DNA from: Whitmania pigra
Lineage: Eukaryota > Annelida > Clitellata > Hirudinida > Haemopidae
Length of the DNA: 64,000 bases
Assembly: GCA_021613335.1 (NCBI GenBank)
Contig: JAJTWR010000401.1
Coordinates: forward strand, 47,501-111,500
Reading direction: 5' to 3'
Below are positions 1 through 11,165 of this stretch, in pieces. The notes beneath the pieces are model-generated. The model did no database searches. It was given only the letters and a program-made list of their open reading frames with translations, and had not been told where the DNA came from. The position numbers and the translations under genes are program-made. Numbering within the stretch: position 1 is the first letter of the stretch; the number at the start of each line of letters is the position of its first letter.

Positions 1-29
1 TCTTTATCAGGTAGTGCTTGACCATGCTG

Positions 30-115
30 GATTCGTGACTGGGTGATGATGATTATGATGGTGATGATGATTATGATAATGACGGTGATCACCATCACCA
101 CCATCATAATCATAC
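30..115. repeat. GAT/ATG trinucleotide microsatellite
   Basis: Imperfect run of GATGATTATGATG units followed by ATCATCACC-type units, so the tract partly folds on itself. It lies in the intron downstream of the last visible kinase exon. No coding support. Confidence 0.85.
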
Positions 116-268
116 AACGAATTACGCCACAAACTAACTAACTACAAGGGCGTAATTTGGCGGCAGGGAGAATGGCAACTGCTCCCTGATTTTAGATTAG
201 ACGCAAAGAAAGGTTATCTCCTCATATTTGCATTAACTAGCTAACTATTTAATTATTCAAGAACTTAC

Positions 269-3200
269 TGAGCTGCCTTCGTGAATATGGATAAGGTGTA
301 GAGGCCCAATTGGCTGGAATCTCTCACCAAGAACACGCCCTCTCTTCCATCTCTTATCAACAATTCCTCGCTCTGATATCTGCTCAATTTTGGGTAATAC
401 CAGCTGAAATGTAAAGAGTAAAGATGGATCCAAAATAGAGCGTCATATCATATATATCATTTATATATAAAAGTAAAATGTAAATGTACTTCATTTATTT
501 ATATAGCGCCATATGCTTAGCGTTAGAGGTTCTTTTTGCCACAATTTATATAGCGCTCTTTCCCAAGGGCGCTTGTGGCAGTCCAGGCTGGTTTTCGAAC
601 ACGACACATTACGAATGTTGCCATTACCGCCATATATTTTATTGTTGCAATAAATATATTTTATTGTCGCATTTAAAATATTTTATTCGAATCGAAGAAA
701 TGGATGGTGCGCTTTATTTTCATAATCAATATTTTTAAATGATTAATGTTTAAATTATAATTTTCAGTTATTTTAGTGTTAAATGTTTTAAATAAAATTT
801 TGATTAACCATGATAACAACACCAATAATAGCAATTATAACGGTAATGATAGTGATAATTGTAGTGGTGATGATAGTGATGATGACAATGAAAATGGTGA
901 TTGTAACGATGATGATATTGATATTGGTAAAGGTAGAGATATTGACAATGATATGGATAGTGATGGTGATAATGAGATTGTAATGACATATCAACTTAGT
1001 AATTGATTGTATAGATTGTAAATAAAATATATTTAACGGTAGTGATAACGACAATGATGTGGATAGTGGTAGTGATAATGAGATTGATAGTGTAAGTGGT
1101 AATGATAATGATTTTTATAGTGATGGCGATAGTGGTAATGATATTGATAGTGATAGTGATAATGTAACTGATATTGATAGTGATAGTGATATTGATAGTG
1201 ATACCAAACAACTCACTCGTATTGGTCCAAGCAATCCCCAGTTACTGGTTTCACGAGGTTAGCAGGGATGTGACCAGATTGTCTGCAATTAAATGTTGTT
1301 TTTTATTTTAAAATGAGGAAAATTTAAATGGAGTTGTGAAAAAAACTTTCCGTTAAAATAAGAAATATTTTTTAAAAATATAATAATTATTGTAATTATT
1401 ATTTATCGAAAATATAAATTTTAAATTAAATACCCTTGTTTGTTTTTTACCATCCACCATCTTGAACTGGGGTCAGGTTCTTCTAACAATTCGTACTCCT
1501 CACCCTGTTATGATTATGATGATGATGATAATGACAATAAAAATAAAAATAATAATAATAATAATAATAATAATTGCTCGTTTAGCAAATAATTAATAGT
1601 TTATAATTTATAAATAAATAAATCATAAATTTGCTATCATGCAACAAACCTTGACAAGACTCAAGTCTCCATGTTGAAATGCGTGGTAGTCGAATAAAGC
1701 CAAGACAATCTTTGATCCTACAGATTCACTGGACTGTAAACATTACCAACGTCATCATCGTTACTCTCATCATCATCAAGATCATCATCATCATCGTCGT
1801 CGTCACCATCATAAATTCTTTATTGAAATTGATTTATAATTTCATTCATAAATAAACAGATGTAATTTAGTAATAATTTAATCTAGTAAATTATTTACTT
1901 TAATAAATTAAATAAATCAAATTAATTTAAAGTCAAACTTTCTTATAATTTTACAATATACAAATTATACATTAATGTACAAAATTCAAATAAACATAAA
2001 CAACAATGAATGCTGGCAAAGTCTCGATCAAAAGACAACTCATACGCGGTGACCTTTGACATCAGTCATTACCCCCTAACCTAAGACTTATCCCTAACCC
2101 TGGTTTATCGTGGCAAAAGTGTCTTTTTCTTGTACCTTCTCCAAGAACCATCATCAACAACAACTCGTATCAGTAACAATTCATAATACTACTGTGTTAA
2201 TAGCTTTATTTAATAATATTTACTTTAGAGTTATAATTATGGTAATAATGATAATGATGATTGTAATAATGATAATAAGGATAATAATGATAATGATAAT
2301 GAAAACGACGATGATAATGATAATAATGGTGAAATAATGAATCGATAAATTCCAATAAAGTTCGACCGTTATTTTGACATCTTTTCAAATTCATTTCACC
2401 TGACTTGGGACGCTTGGTAGTGGACGATCTATGAATGGTGGTTTTTCCTGTGTTCCTGTGATAAATAAATAAATAAATATGGTTAAAAATAATTATACAA
2501 ATAAGTTGATAAACAAGTATTTTATTACAATTTCAAGGTTAGTAATAATCGTAAAATTGTTAATAATATAAATGATAATAATAATAATAGTGAATCTAAC
2601 AACAGTTATTGTATGAACTTGAAGTAATTGATTCAACTTTACTTATCGTAAATACTCTTACTTCAAATTAATATGACATTTTACTATTTCTAATTCAAAT
2701 TTATAAATTTTTAATTTTTATATTTAAATTATTAGTAAGTTCCTTCGCATTACCGTCACCGTATATGCCATTGGTCAGTTCAAATTTGTGGGGCGTCTGC
2801 GAAGGCTGACACCCCTCGGATCTTTTGTTGATGCTGAAACAGCAACTGTACTTTCCGTCTTTCAGCCAAACTCCAGGATGGAACAGCTTGTTCAAGGAGG
2901 CTCCTGACTTTAGGGCAGCTGAGGTTTAAAGTGTAATGGGGATAAATATTGTTTGTTTTATTTATTAATGATTTAATAATAATTAATTTATTTAAGGTGT
3001 TAACAGTGTCAAATATGTATGTTTATGTTTATCGATGAAAAGTGAATCTATTTGTTTAGTAAATATAAATTTTTTTCCATCAAACCAAATAACCTTTGTA
3101 AACTGCAGAGATCCATTCCTTCCTCTGAAGTTCATTTTGTGCGAATATGTAGAGAAAGTTCCTTTCTCCTTCGTCTTCTTTATAGACCACCTTCACATTA

Positions 3201-6200
3201 TAATAATTTATGAATATTCTTGATGTAATTAATTAATAATCAATGAAGGGTTGTTTACAATTGCTACAATGTTACATTGTAATTAGGTTAATAACTCGGT
3301 CTACTATTATGATCTCCTGCAATTACAGAAATCCCGGATTAAGCAAATTGGAAATTGTTTTCAACAATGATATATTATCTCCTTGTATTCAAGACCTGAA
3401 TTATTGAAAACAATTTCCAATTTGCTTAATATAATAACATTAATTAATATATTATCACTATTATTATCATTATACACCTTATTTGAGGTTGGACGATTTG
3501 AGACGATATTTGGAAAATTGGAACTAAGTTTTTTAAGAAATAGTTATAATAGGGAATTAAATTATTTTCTTCATAATACAATTTGTATTCTTGATATTAC
3601 CGATGATGTTATTGATATTACAAGTTATATTCTTGATATTACAAATTAAAAACTTAATATTACAAATTAAAAACTTGATATTAGAAATTTTATTCATAAC
3701 AAAACCAAATAAATTCGTACAACCTGAAATGCGAAAGGCCTACATCCAAGATGCTCTTTGTCAGCTTCTTCGACGTTTTTGATGTCCGCCAATTGCACGA
3801 AGCCCTTTGTTCTGCCAACACCTTCCTGAGAAAATGATTAACGATCAATTATTATTTTAAAGTAATTAAACTAATAGTAACTATTAAATTATTTGTAAAC
3901 ACTTAAATACACTTTGTTTATGAATAATCTTCTAGTAAATTGAAACTTTAATCTAGTCAAAGGCACCGACGGAAAATTCTAGCCTTTATGTTACGTCAAT
4001 TTGGTGAGGAGATAGAAAAGCAAAAAAGGTTCATTTGTATTTAGCATTATTATTTTTGCCTTATAATGTAGGATGTGAAGACCCTTCTTAATCGAACAAC
4101 CATTCATATAGCGCCCCTAACCTGGCAGTGCATGCTGGGCTGCGAACACGAATTTGCGCAAATGTCTATTATTCTAAAAATTAGTTTCCTTAACCATTGG
4201 AGACCTGTTCCCCCTGGCCATTCTCCCCTATAACCCGAGTCCCTCCAGCAGTTTTCAGCTAATGATGGGGTAATGGCGGTAGGTAAGATGACCGGAAAAC
4301 TTATCTGCCGGAGAAGCCTATAAACCCGAAAGGTCGGTTTTCCGGCCTGAGGGGTTTAGAGGGTTAATCTAGAAATCTTCCTTTAGCAATTAAATCCACA
4401 TTTTTCAACTAAAGGTTATCTCTCAGTGTTGCGTTCCTGCAGTAATGGCAACAATCGTAATGTATCGTGTTCGAAACCAGCTTACACTACTATAATCACC
4501 ATTGGGTAGAAGCGCTTTATAAATGGCGACAAAGAGCTCTTCTGACGACATGCTCAAGGCCTTATTAAAATGAATTACATAAACAATTACAATTAACCGA
4601 ATGTTTTTAGAATCAAACCGTCAAACCCTTCGGATGCGTGACCCAGATGTCCAGAAGATATCAGTCGTTACAGTAAGCCTCAAATAAATATATTTTCTTA
4701 ATTGCCTCGTTATCCGTACTTAAACTTATTTCTCGATTAAATACTTTTTGGCCATTAAATCCACGTGTATATGAATCACAGTTATCTAAATGGTGACCCA
4801 AAAAGTGGATTAAAAATGGAACAATTATTCATCGTCTTCAGATAATTGATCAGTTTTTAGAGAATTTGATTAAAGATTTGTTCAACAAAATTGCATGCTG
4901 TACGTTTTTTAACTGATTATTATTATTATAAACAATATTAATCAACTCAACAGTATGATAAATTATTAATAACCATAATAGTGCAATAATTATCGTAATA
5001 ACGGCAATAAATTACTCTTAAATAAATGAACCATATCCAGACACGATTCATTGGAATGAAAAGCAAGTCACTTATTACAAATTCCAATCAGTTCCAAAGA
5101 CATCTTTCACAAGTGAATGGACCAGTAAATATTCATTAAAATATTTGGATTCATTTCCTCTCCTGATAAAACACTCTGCATACCAAGCATTTCAACATTG
5201 AAGTAGCATGTGTTGACAACAATGCTATTGAAAGGATGCACTTCACAATTGACTAGTAATGGCTTCATCCATGCTTGACAAATGTTGGGTCTCGGTAACT
5301 CTATTAATGAAAATTATTGACAATCCAGAATTCTAATGATTTAATTTTTTAGTAGGTAATAATTAGTGCACAAACATCGAAAAATATGGACATTTTGAAC
5401 TAGATTTAACTGTAACTATGTTAGCCATGCAGTTCAATCGTGTTTCACTAAATTGAAATGAATAATTAAGTGATGTCTCAATGTTCAAGGTCCCAGTTCA
5501 AAACGAAATCGTACGAAATTGTTTTTGATTGATCAGGCACCATCCCGTGATGCTATCACGCGGGCATTTTATTTACTTCCTAGAATAAATATTGCCAAAC
5601 CGTAAAAGTAATTAACAAAACAAAAGTCATTTGATTAGCTTGATATTTAACGACAGTGAATGAATCTGAATTTAGATCCGAGTGTAATTTCGTTTGTACC
5701 AACTGAACTTAAAGACGGAGAGAAATATTCAATACTGACATTTCTAAACCAATTAACAATAATACTAATTGCATAAAATAACTGATTACATCACGCTTTA
5801 GTTAATAGAAGTAATTCATGCCACTTCCGAAAAGTTAAACTAGAAAACGCCACTGCACGAAAATAAAAAAAAATTAAATAATTAGAAAACATATAAACCG
5901 TAATTAAATTAGGCAGTAATTAAAATTAATTCTATTTTAGAACCATCGGCTGCTTACATTCGACCACCATTTGTTTTAATTTATTTCGTTGCCAAATGCT
6001 CAAATGTGATTGGCGAAAATGAAATTTGTCGTCTGCTCCATAAAATATATTATAAGTATGTACAGCTGTATAATTATTTGTAAATATTGCTTTAATTTTG
6101 ATTATTAAATTGTTTTTAAACAATTTTTTCACATTTTGTATGTTTATCTCGACAAAATATAATTAAAAAATGCCAAAACATAGGGAAAACTGAAGATTAT

Positions 6201-7068
6201 AATCGTTTCAATTATTTTTTAAAAACGACCAAAACTGATTAAACTTGAAAAAACCGTGCCATCTCGTACTTTCATTCAAACGATTTTTGATTCGCAATTA
6301 ATGAAAACAATCTCGAAGTCTTGGTGTCTTGAATTCCAAGGCTTATCGTTCAACATGAAATACTAAGTCATTCATTAGAACAATTAATGACAGTTTTGTC
6401 GTGAATAGAAATTGGGTCAATCTTGGTGCTTCGGTGAAAAAGTCCTTTGTTCGTAAAATGTTGAAAAAGTAATTACTAATAAATAAATTATTCTATCACG
6501 ATTTTAAATTACTACAAAGGCAGGCATTCTTAATTTATTTATTTATTTTTAATACGATTTGATCGGATTAAACAAAGCAATGTCTGAAAAGTTAGCAACG
6601 AAATCTAACGGATTGTAACAATAAGAAATCAAACAGGTCATCAATATTCATAAAGCATAATAACCATAAATAACCATAAACAAAATCCATCAGAATAATG
6701 AAATAGATTTTCTAAATTCAGAAATTTAAATATTTGACTTATTGTTTTATTTTGCAATCGTTTAATTACCCAATCAAACGAACGGTTTATAAATATTAAA
6801 ATTCTGTTAACCTGCTTAAAAACTTTATTTATATAAACAATAGTATTCTGTAAATTGCCATTAAATCTATAAAAAAAAATCTATCAGATTAATAAAATAT
6901 ATGAACATAAATACCACAAACCTCTTTAGTACCAGTCGAATACCTAAGGACGGTTTCAGTCAATTCGAACCACCTGCTTTTGTAGTTTGCCTTCGTGAAA
7001 AAGCTCTTCAATTGGGCTCTTTTTACCAAAAAATCTTTCTTTATGACTTCACAGTTCTCCGAAGACAT
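269..7068 (-). CDS. Tec-family non-receptor tyrosine kinase, 5' part (PH-BTK-SH3-SH2; kinase domain off the left edge)
   Basis: Nine minus-strand exons join in frame: 7068-6922, 3825-3724, 3190-3094, 2918-2754, 2447-2400, 1717-1650, 1504-1434, 1282-1217 and 403-269 (about 299 codons, ending inside a codon). Residues 8-113 are a PH domain (VKRAQ near the start, RWFELT, a Trp in the last helix). A BTK zinc motif follows (His128, Cys140-Cys141, Cys151). The SH3 domain runs from about 187 to 240 (ALFDY, IPANLV). The SH2 domain begins at about 255 with WYYPKL and carries FLVRDS, with Arg282 as the phosphotyrosine-binding residue. PH-BTK-SH3-SH2 is the Tec-family order (Btk, Tec, Itk, fly Btk29A), so a tyrosine kinase domain is expected to the left. 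Such kinases are recruited to phosphoinositides at the plasma membrane and phosphorylate phospholipase C-gamma. The start is uncertain: an in-frame ATG nine codons upstream (7095) and a further 5' exon are both possible. Confidence 0.9.
505..640 (+). repeat. Dispersed repeat family A, copy 1
   Basis: Contains the family's marker strings TTTATATAGCGC, a GCTGGTTTTCGAACACG block and TTACGAATGTTGCCATTACC. Related copies lie near 4100, near 4430 (inverted) and near 60660. It sits in an intron of the Tec-type kinase gene. The ORF spanning it is not a gene. Confidence 0.7.
800..1210. repeat. Long degenerate GAT/AGTGAT microsatellite in a kinase intron
   Basis: About 400 bases of GATGAT, GATAGTGAT and GATATTGAT units. 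Apparent ORFs on both strands (Asp/Asn/Ser-rich or Ile/Thr-rich) are a consequence of the repeat. It lies between the SH3-end exon (1217-1282) and the SH2 exon (269-403). Confidence 0.85.
1508..1575. repeat. GAT then AAT microsatellites
   Basis: GATGATGATGATAATG followed by an (AATAAT)n run, immediately beside the splice acceptor of the kinase exon 1504-1434. Repeats this close to an acceptor are common in this window. Confidence 0.8.
1750..1812. repeat. CATCAT microsatellite in a kinase intron
   Basis: CATCATCGTTACTCTCATCA-type units followed by CATCATCATCGTCGTCGTC. Located in the intron between kinase exons 2447-2400 and 1717-1650. Confidence 0.8.
2236..2338. repeat. GATAAT microsatellite in a kinase intron
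   Basis: Run of ATGATAATG/GATAATAAG units in the same intron as the preceding repeat. The short ORFs across it on both strands are repeat artefacts. Confidence 0.8.
4095..4535. mobile_element. Composite repeat with inverted family-A ends
   Basis: A family-A copy in plus orientation (about 4100-4170: ATATAGCGCC, then GCGAACACGAATT) faces an inverted copy (about 4425-4530: GCAGTAATGGCAACAATCG, GTGTTCGAAACCAGC, AGCGCTTTATAAA). Between them is GC-richer unique sequence including a CCGGAAAA/TTTTCCGG hairpin at about 4290-4350. The arrangement looks like a non-autonomous element with long inverted ends, but no target-site duplication was established. It lies within a large intron (3826-6921) of the kinase gene, where I see no exon. 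Confidence 0.5.
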
Positions 7069-8296
7069 TGTCTTGAGACTCGCAATTGGTTGCAAAAATC
7101 GAGAGAATTTACAGCTGCTATTGTCAGATCAGACGGTGGACAAATGAGTATCCATGTTCTAGGTTATCAGCTCTAATCGTAACCTTCAGTCATAAAACTA
7201 ATCCCTGTGCCTAAGTCTACAACAACAGCAACATCAAAACTTTGTGTCCGGGGCTTGGGAGGAATGGAATCAAGTCAACTTGTTTTAACTGACAACAAAA
7301 AGTTATAAAATATAAATATTAATATAAATTCACTTGTAAGCTCCAAGTAGGTAATTGTTATAATTTCTAAAAACTTGAGAAAACACAAGTAGCTTAACAA
7401 GTTGTCGAACCATTTCATAGCAGGATGTACGCCGAAGTAACACATTATTCTCGCCTGCTCCGCAACCTTCTCCTTAATTGCTCGAACAATTTGACAGCTC
7501 CATTTTCGCATAAGGCTGATGAATGTCAGATGAAAAACCTGAAAAAAAAGTAAACACATAATTACAATAGTATATAATAATATAATAATATATAATTTTA
7601 TAATTGTATATAATAATATAATAGTATATAATAATATAATAATGAAGTAAACACGATGCCTGTTTGGCTTTCAGTTTGGAACGAGATGCTGGATGTAGAT
7701 TTTTTTTATGATTATTCTTGTAAATAAATTATTTTAAATTAATTAGAACTATTAAATTGTTATGATTTTAGTCGTTATTATCAACGATTTGATAAGTCTA
7801 CGATTCGATTTATGATTATTGTGGTTATTAATGGTTGTTTAACCCAGAAAAAATTAACGAAGTTTATTGAATGAAATTGTCTCAGACTTTCACAACTGTA
7901 AGCAGAACTTAAATCTTATGTTAAATTCATTCAACGCATTAATCAATTCAAATGAATTGAATGATGATCGATCAGATGAATTGAATGCATCGATTAAGCT
8001 CGACCAAGTATAACGAATTATTCATCCGACCAATTTAGCATCGAGCCTTATCGGAATAAAGTACGCCCAACTTAAACGATAATTAAAATTTGCATAAACA
8101 TTACAAACAAAAACATAAGCACAAACAAGAAAGAAGGATTTCAAAATCTGTGATTGTCGGTTCAACCAGTGTTCGGATACAATTTAAGGATGTAAAAGAG
8201 CGCATCAATTATCTGCCGAATGCTTAATTGGCCCTCACCGCGTCTCTGGCCAGAGTTGACTAATGTAATAATGGTAATTATTCACTACGACGATTA

Positions 8297-8400
8297 CGAT
8301 GTTGCTGTTGCTGTTGATGATGATGACGACGACGATGATGATGATGATGGTGACGATGATGATGGAGGTGACGATGATGATGATGGTGACGTCATCGGGA
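8297..8400. repeat. GATGAT microsatellite
   Basis: Nearly pure GATGATGACGACGATGATG run. The Asp-rich ORF across it is a product of the repeat. Confidence 0.9.
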
Positions 8401-8594
8401 TGGTAAAAATTTGACTTCCATTGCCTACTAATTGCATAACTAGATTATAACGGGTTTTTTAAACGCCTATTTTAAAACAATCATTTTTATTTAACTGATG
8501 TAAAGCTTCGTTGAAATGTGATTAATCATGTGCTAATCATTTTCTCTCTGAAAATGAACCACGTACGTTACAATTAGAATAAGATTTACCCAGA

Positions 8595-8735
8595 TTGGGG
8601 GGCCCGTTTTAGTGTGGTGGAGGATGCCCACAAGCCCCTACACCAATCCTGCTCCCCCCATAAAGGTTTCTTTGGGGGTTGGCGCAGGCCCCTGTTCAGT
8701 GGTACATCCCGACCATGCCTAAATCCGGCACATAT
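8595..8735. mobile_element. GC-rich insertion, probable transposon end fragment
   Basis: An isolated GC-rich stretch in AT-rich surroundings. On the minus strand it starts TGCCGGATTTAGGCATGG and finishes in runs of C near 8597. Termini of the form GCCGGATTTAGG with GGGGCCC stretches are common in DNA-transposon fragments. No transposase, inverted repeat pair or duplication could be shown. Confidence 0.35.
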
Positions 8736-9455
8736 TTTGATCATGACGCCATATGACTTAATAGTCTCCAAAACATTAAGTAAAATGAATTTATCGGATA
8801 AAAATGCCTGTGAAAACTATTAAGCACGATTTTGAATTTGTACGATTAATAATTAACGGATTAAGTAATAATAAACACGTGTTACAGCATAGCCAGCCAA
8901 TCAATCTACTTAAAATAGCCACGAGCAAACAATAGTTTAACTAAATGAGCCGTGACATATATTTATTAATAAACTATTATTACGCAACATTATTATTGCG
9001 CAGCATCAATTGTTGAGCAACATCTATTAACCGTTTTATTCTTGAAATTCTTGAAGAGCAAACAAGTTAGAAATTGCCCGAAGCTATGTTTGGCTACTGA
9101 TTCATGTTTATTCATGAGATCATCATAATCGTCTTCATTATTCAGATGATGTAAACTTATGTTTCGGCAGAGTTCAATAGTGATTCAGCAAATTAAAATC
9201 CAATCAAAACATCAATCACCTCATGAATATTAAAATTGAGTCATTATTATTCAAGAGACCAAGCCGAGGCAAAGTATACCTTTAAGCCTTGCTTCAATCA
9301 ACGTACACGCCTGCCCCGTTTTACCTGTACGAGCAGGTGAGAGGAAGCTCGCCTATGACAAGTGATTGTACGTATTTTGCATATTACTTAAATGTTAGCC
9401 GCACTAGGCTGTTTCTGAATTGAGACCTTAGAAGCACCTTATACCTTAGCATTAC

Positions 9456-9640
9456 CTGGATTGTAACGTTCCAAATCACCTGTCAAAGCGTTGGAGAAGG
9501 ATTTTCGGATGATATTTTGAACGGATTTCTTTTATTTAGGAATCAATTCTTCGAAAATTGAGTGAAATTTCGGATTATCGTCGAGATTAGCAGTAATTTG
9601 AGGTGAGATTTGAGGTTGTGATTCAATTTGGATGTCAGAA
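9456..9640 (-). pseudogene. Coding-like minus-strand stretch broken by an in-frame TAA
   Basis: Reading leftward from about 9640, one frame stays open (QITANLDDNPKFHS then FEELIPK), meets TAA at 9534-9532, and continues in the same frame with coding character (KKSVQNIIRKSFSNALTG, then DLERYNPG) up to a plausible donor at 9455 (CCAG|GTAATG). Residue use looks protein-like on both sides of the stop. I do not recognise the family. It could be a decayed gene, or two exons with a splice acceptor just after the stop (AAATAAAAG). Confidence 0.3.
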
Positions 9641-10439
9641 TTTGTCAAACACCGCGTGCTTTTTAAAAAGTTGTTCGCAATTTTAAATGTTTTGATTTGG
9701 TTCAAACCTTTAAATGATTCGAAAGTTCATAAATATTGAAACCTTGCTTTCGAAATAAAAATTAAACTTTTTTAATCGATTGATTATTTTGTAGTTTTGT
9801 AATCATTTGAGAATATCGAAAGAAATACGTAATTAATGGCATTTTAATGTAACAGAATTCATCTGACATTTATCAAACTGAATTTTATTTATGAGATTCA
9901 TAAGAAATTACAATGTGGCCTCCAAATAATTGATGCCTATTATTATCCATTTTGATGTAAACTGTTGGCATAATACGATGTTGTGATGCTTCGCGTAAGT
10001 CCTCTAATACGCATTTCAGTCCCGATTGCCAGTGAAATTGATTTCAAATAAGTTGACTATTACGAATACCGTCCAAAGTCCAACAAAAATAATTCGATAC
10101 GCAAAATGATTGCACTGTTTTGAACTGTAAATCATTTCATGTCGAAGTATATTTCGTAACGAATTATATTTAATAGCCTGATTTAAGATCATATTAAATT
10201 AATTCGATCAACTTTTAATTTTAACCAAACAAAAATTAAAATCGGATCGGTTTTAAAAATAGTATACTGTGATGAAAATGCACAAATTAATCCTCGATTG
10301 ACTTTTTGTTGAAAGTGCAAACTCAAAATGGTTCGGGAATCCACTGTTTACCCGTCCATTCATTCATAAGACTTCTGTGAACATTTCTAATGACGGATTG
10401 TCAAAATGTCTGCCGAGGCCATTGTATGACTCTCTCATT

Positions 10440-10562
10440 TTCACTTGTACTGCCATCATCAGCGTCATCATCATTATTATCATAGTAGTCATTATCATCA
10501 TCATTATCATCATCGGTGTCATCATTACCATCACCAACGTCAAGGTCATCACCGCTCATAAT
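10440..10562. repeat. CATCAT microsatellite upstream of the MAGUK ORF
   Basis: Imperfect CATCATCATTATTATCAT run. The ORFs on both strands are repeat-derived. From 9650 to 11150 there is otherwise no recognisable gene; some of this interval probably holds the MAGUK promoter and 5' exon(s). Confidence 0.8.
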
Positions 10563-11165
10563 AAGTTATTTATTGTTGGCTTTGGCGATCGAAAATAAAT
10601 TCATTCATCATAAAGTTGCATTGCCGGATCGTTGTCGAACTTTTTCAAACAAGAACCTCATAAAAAACTTGATAAGGATTTGAATGAGTTTGCTCTGTTT
10701 CCGGTGGATGTTATTATTCAGCTAATCAGACTGATTTAAGAAGAATTTATAAGTTCAGCTGCTTTGAATTAAAATCCACTTTTAATCCGACTACGATTGG
10801 AGACCAAATCGTCGATTAGCATGCATTCAAATCAGACCGTGTCAAGATGTCTTCCAACGTAAACAATACCAGTGTCAGCTCGAATCACGTTTGGAATATT
10901 TTATTCAAATTAGATATCAAGTTAGTAATTCACGACAACTAAAACACTTTAGGAGGTTCATATGATGTTGGTTTTGTGTTTACATTTTTTTTTCATCGAC
11001 TGTGTGTTGTTGTTGACCGTTTTTTTGATCCAAATGCATAATGAATAAATAAATCATAAATCGATTATTAATAAATTATGCTAATAAGAAAGATCATCAA
11101 TCCACCTTGATTCCTCTCAAGTTTTAATTCCATCTCAATTTCTATCGCTGTAGGATCAAGATCAA

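Larger units (their letters stand above)
7100..9450. other. Gene-poor interval
   Basis: AT-rich DNA with short TA-rich repeats near 7565-7640. An ORF on the minus strand at 7275-7559 begins after a good acceptor (TTTTTTTTCAG at about 7543) but has no recognised domain and no clear donor, so it is not called. Nothing else resembling a conserved exon was found. Confidence 0.5.

Noticed and set aside
776..1262. Asp/Asn/Ser-rich ORFs on the plus strand and Ile/Thr-rich ORFs on the minus strand
   Set aside because: They are translations of a GAT/AGTGAT microsatellite inside an intron of the Tec-type kinase.
7275..7559. 94-codon minus-strand ORF after a good polypyrimidine-AG
   Set aside because: The first half looks coding, but no donor, domain or phase-compatible neighbour was found, and the second half is AT-driven hydrophobic sequence.
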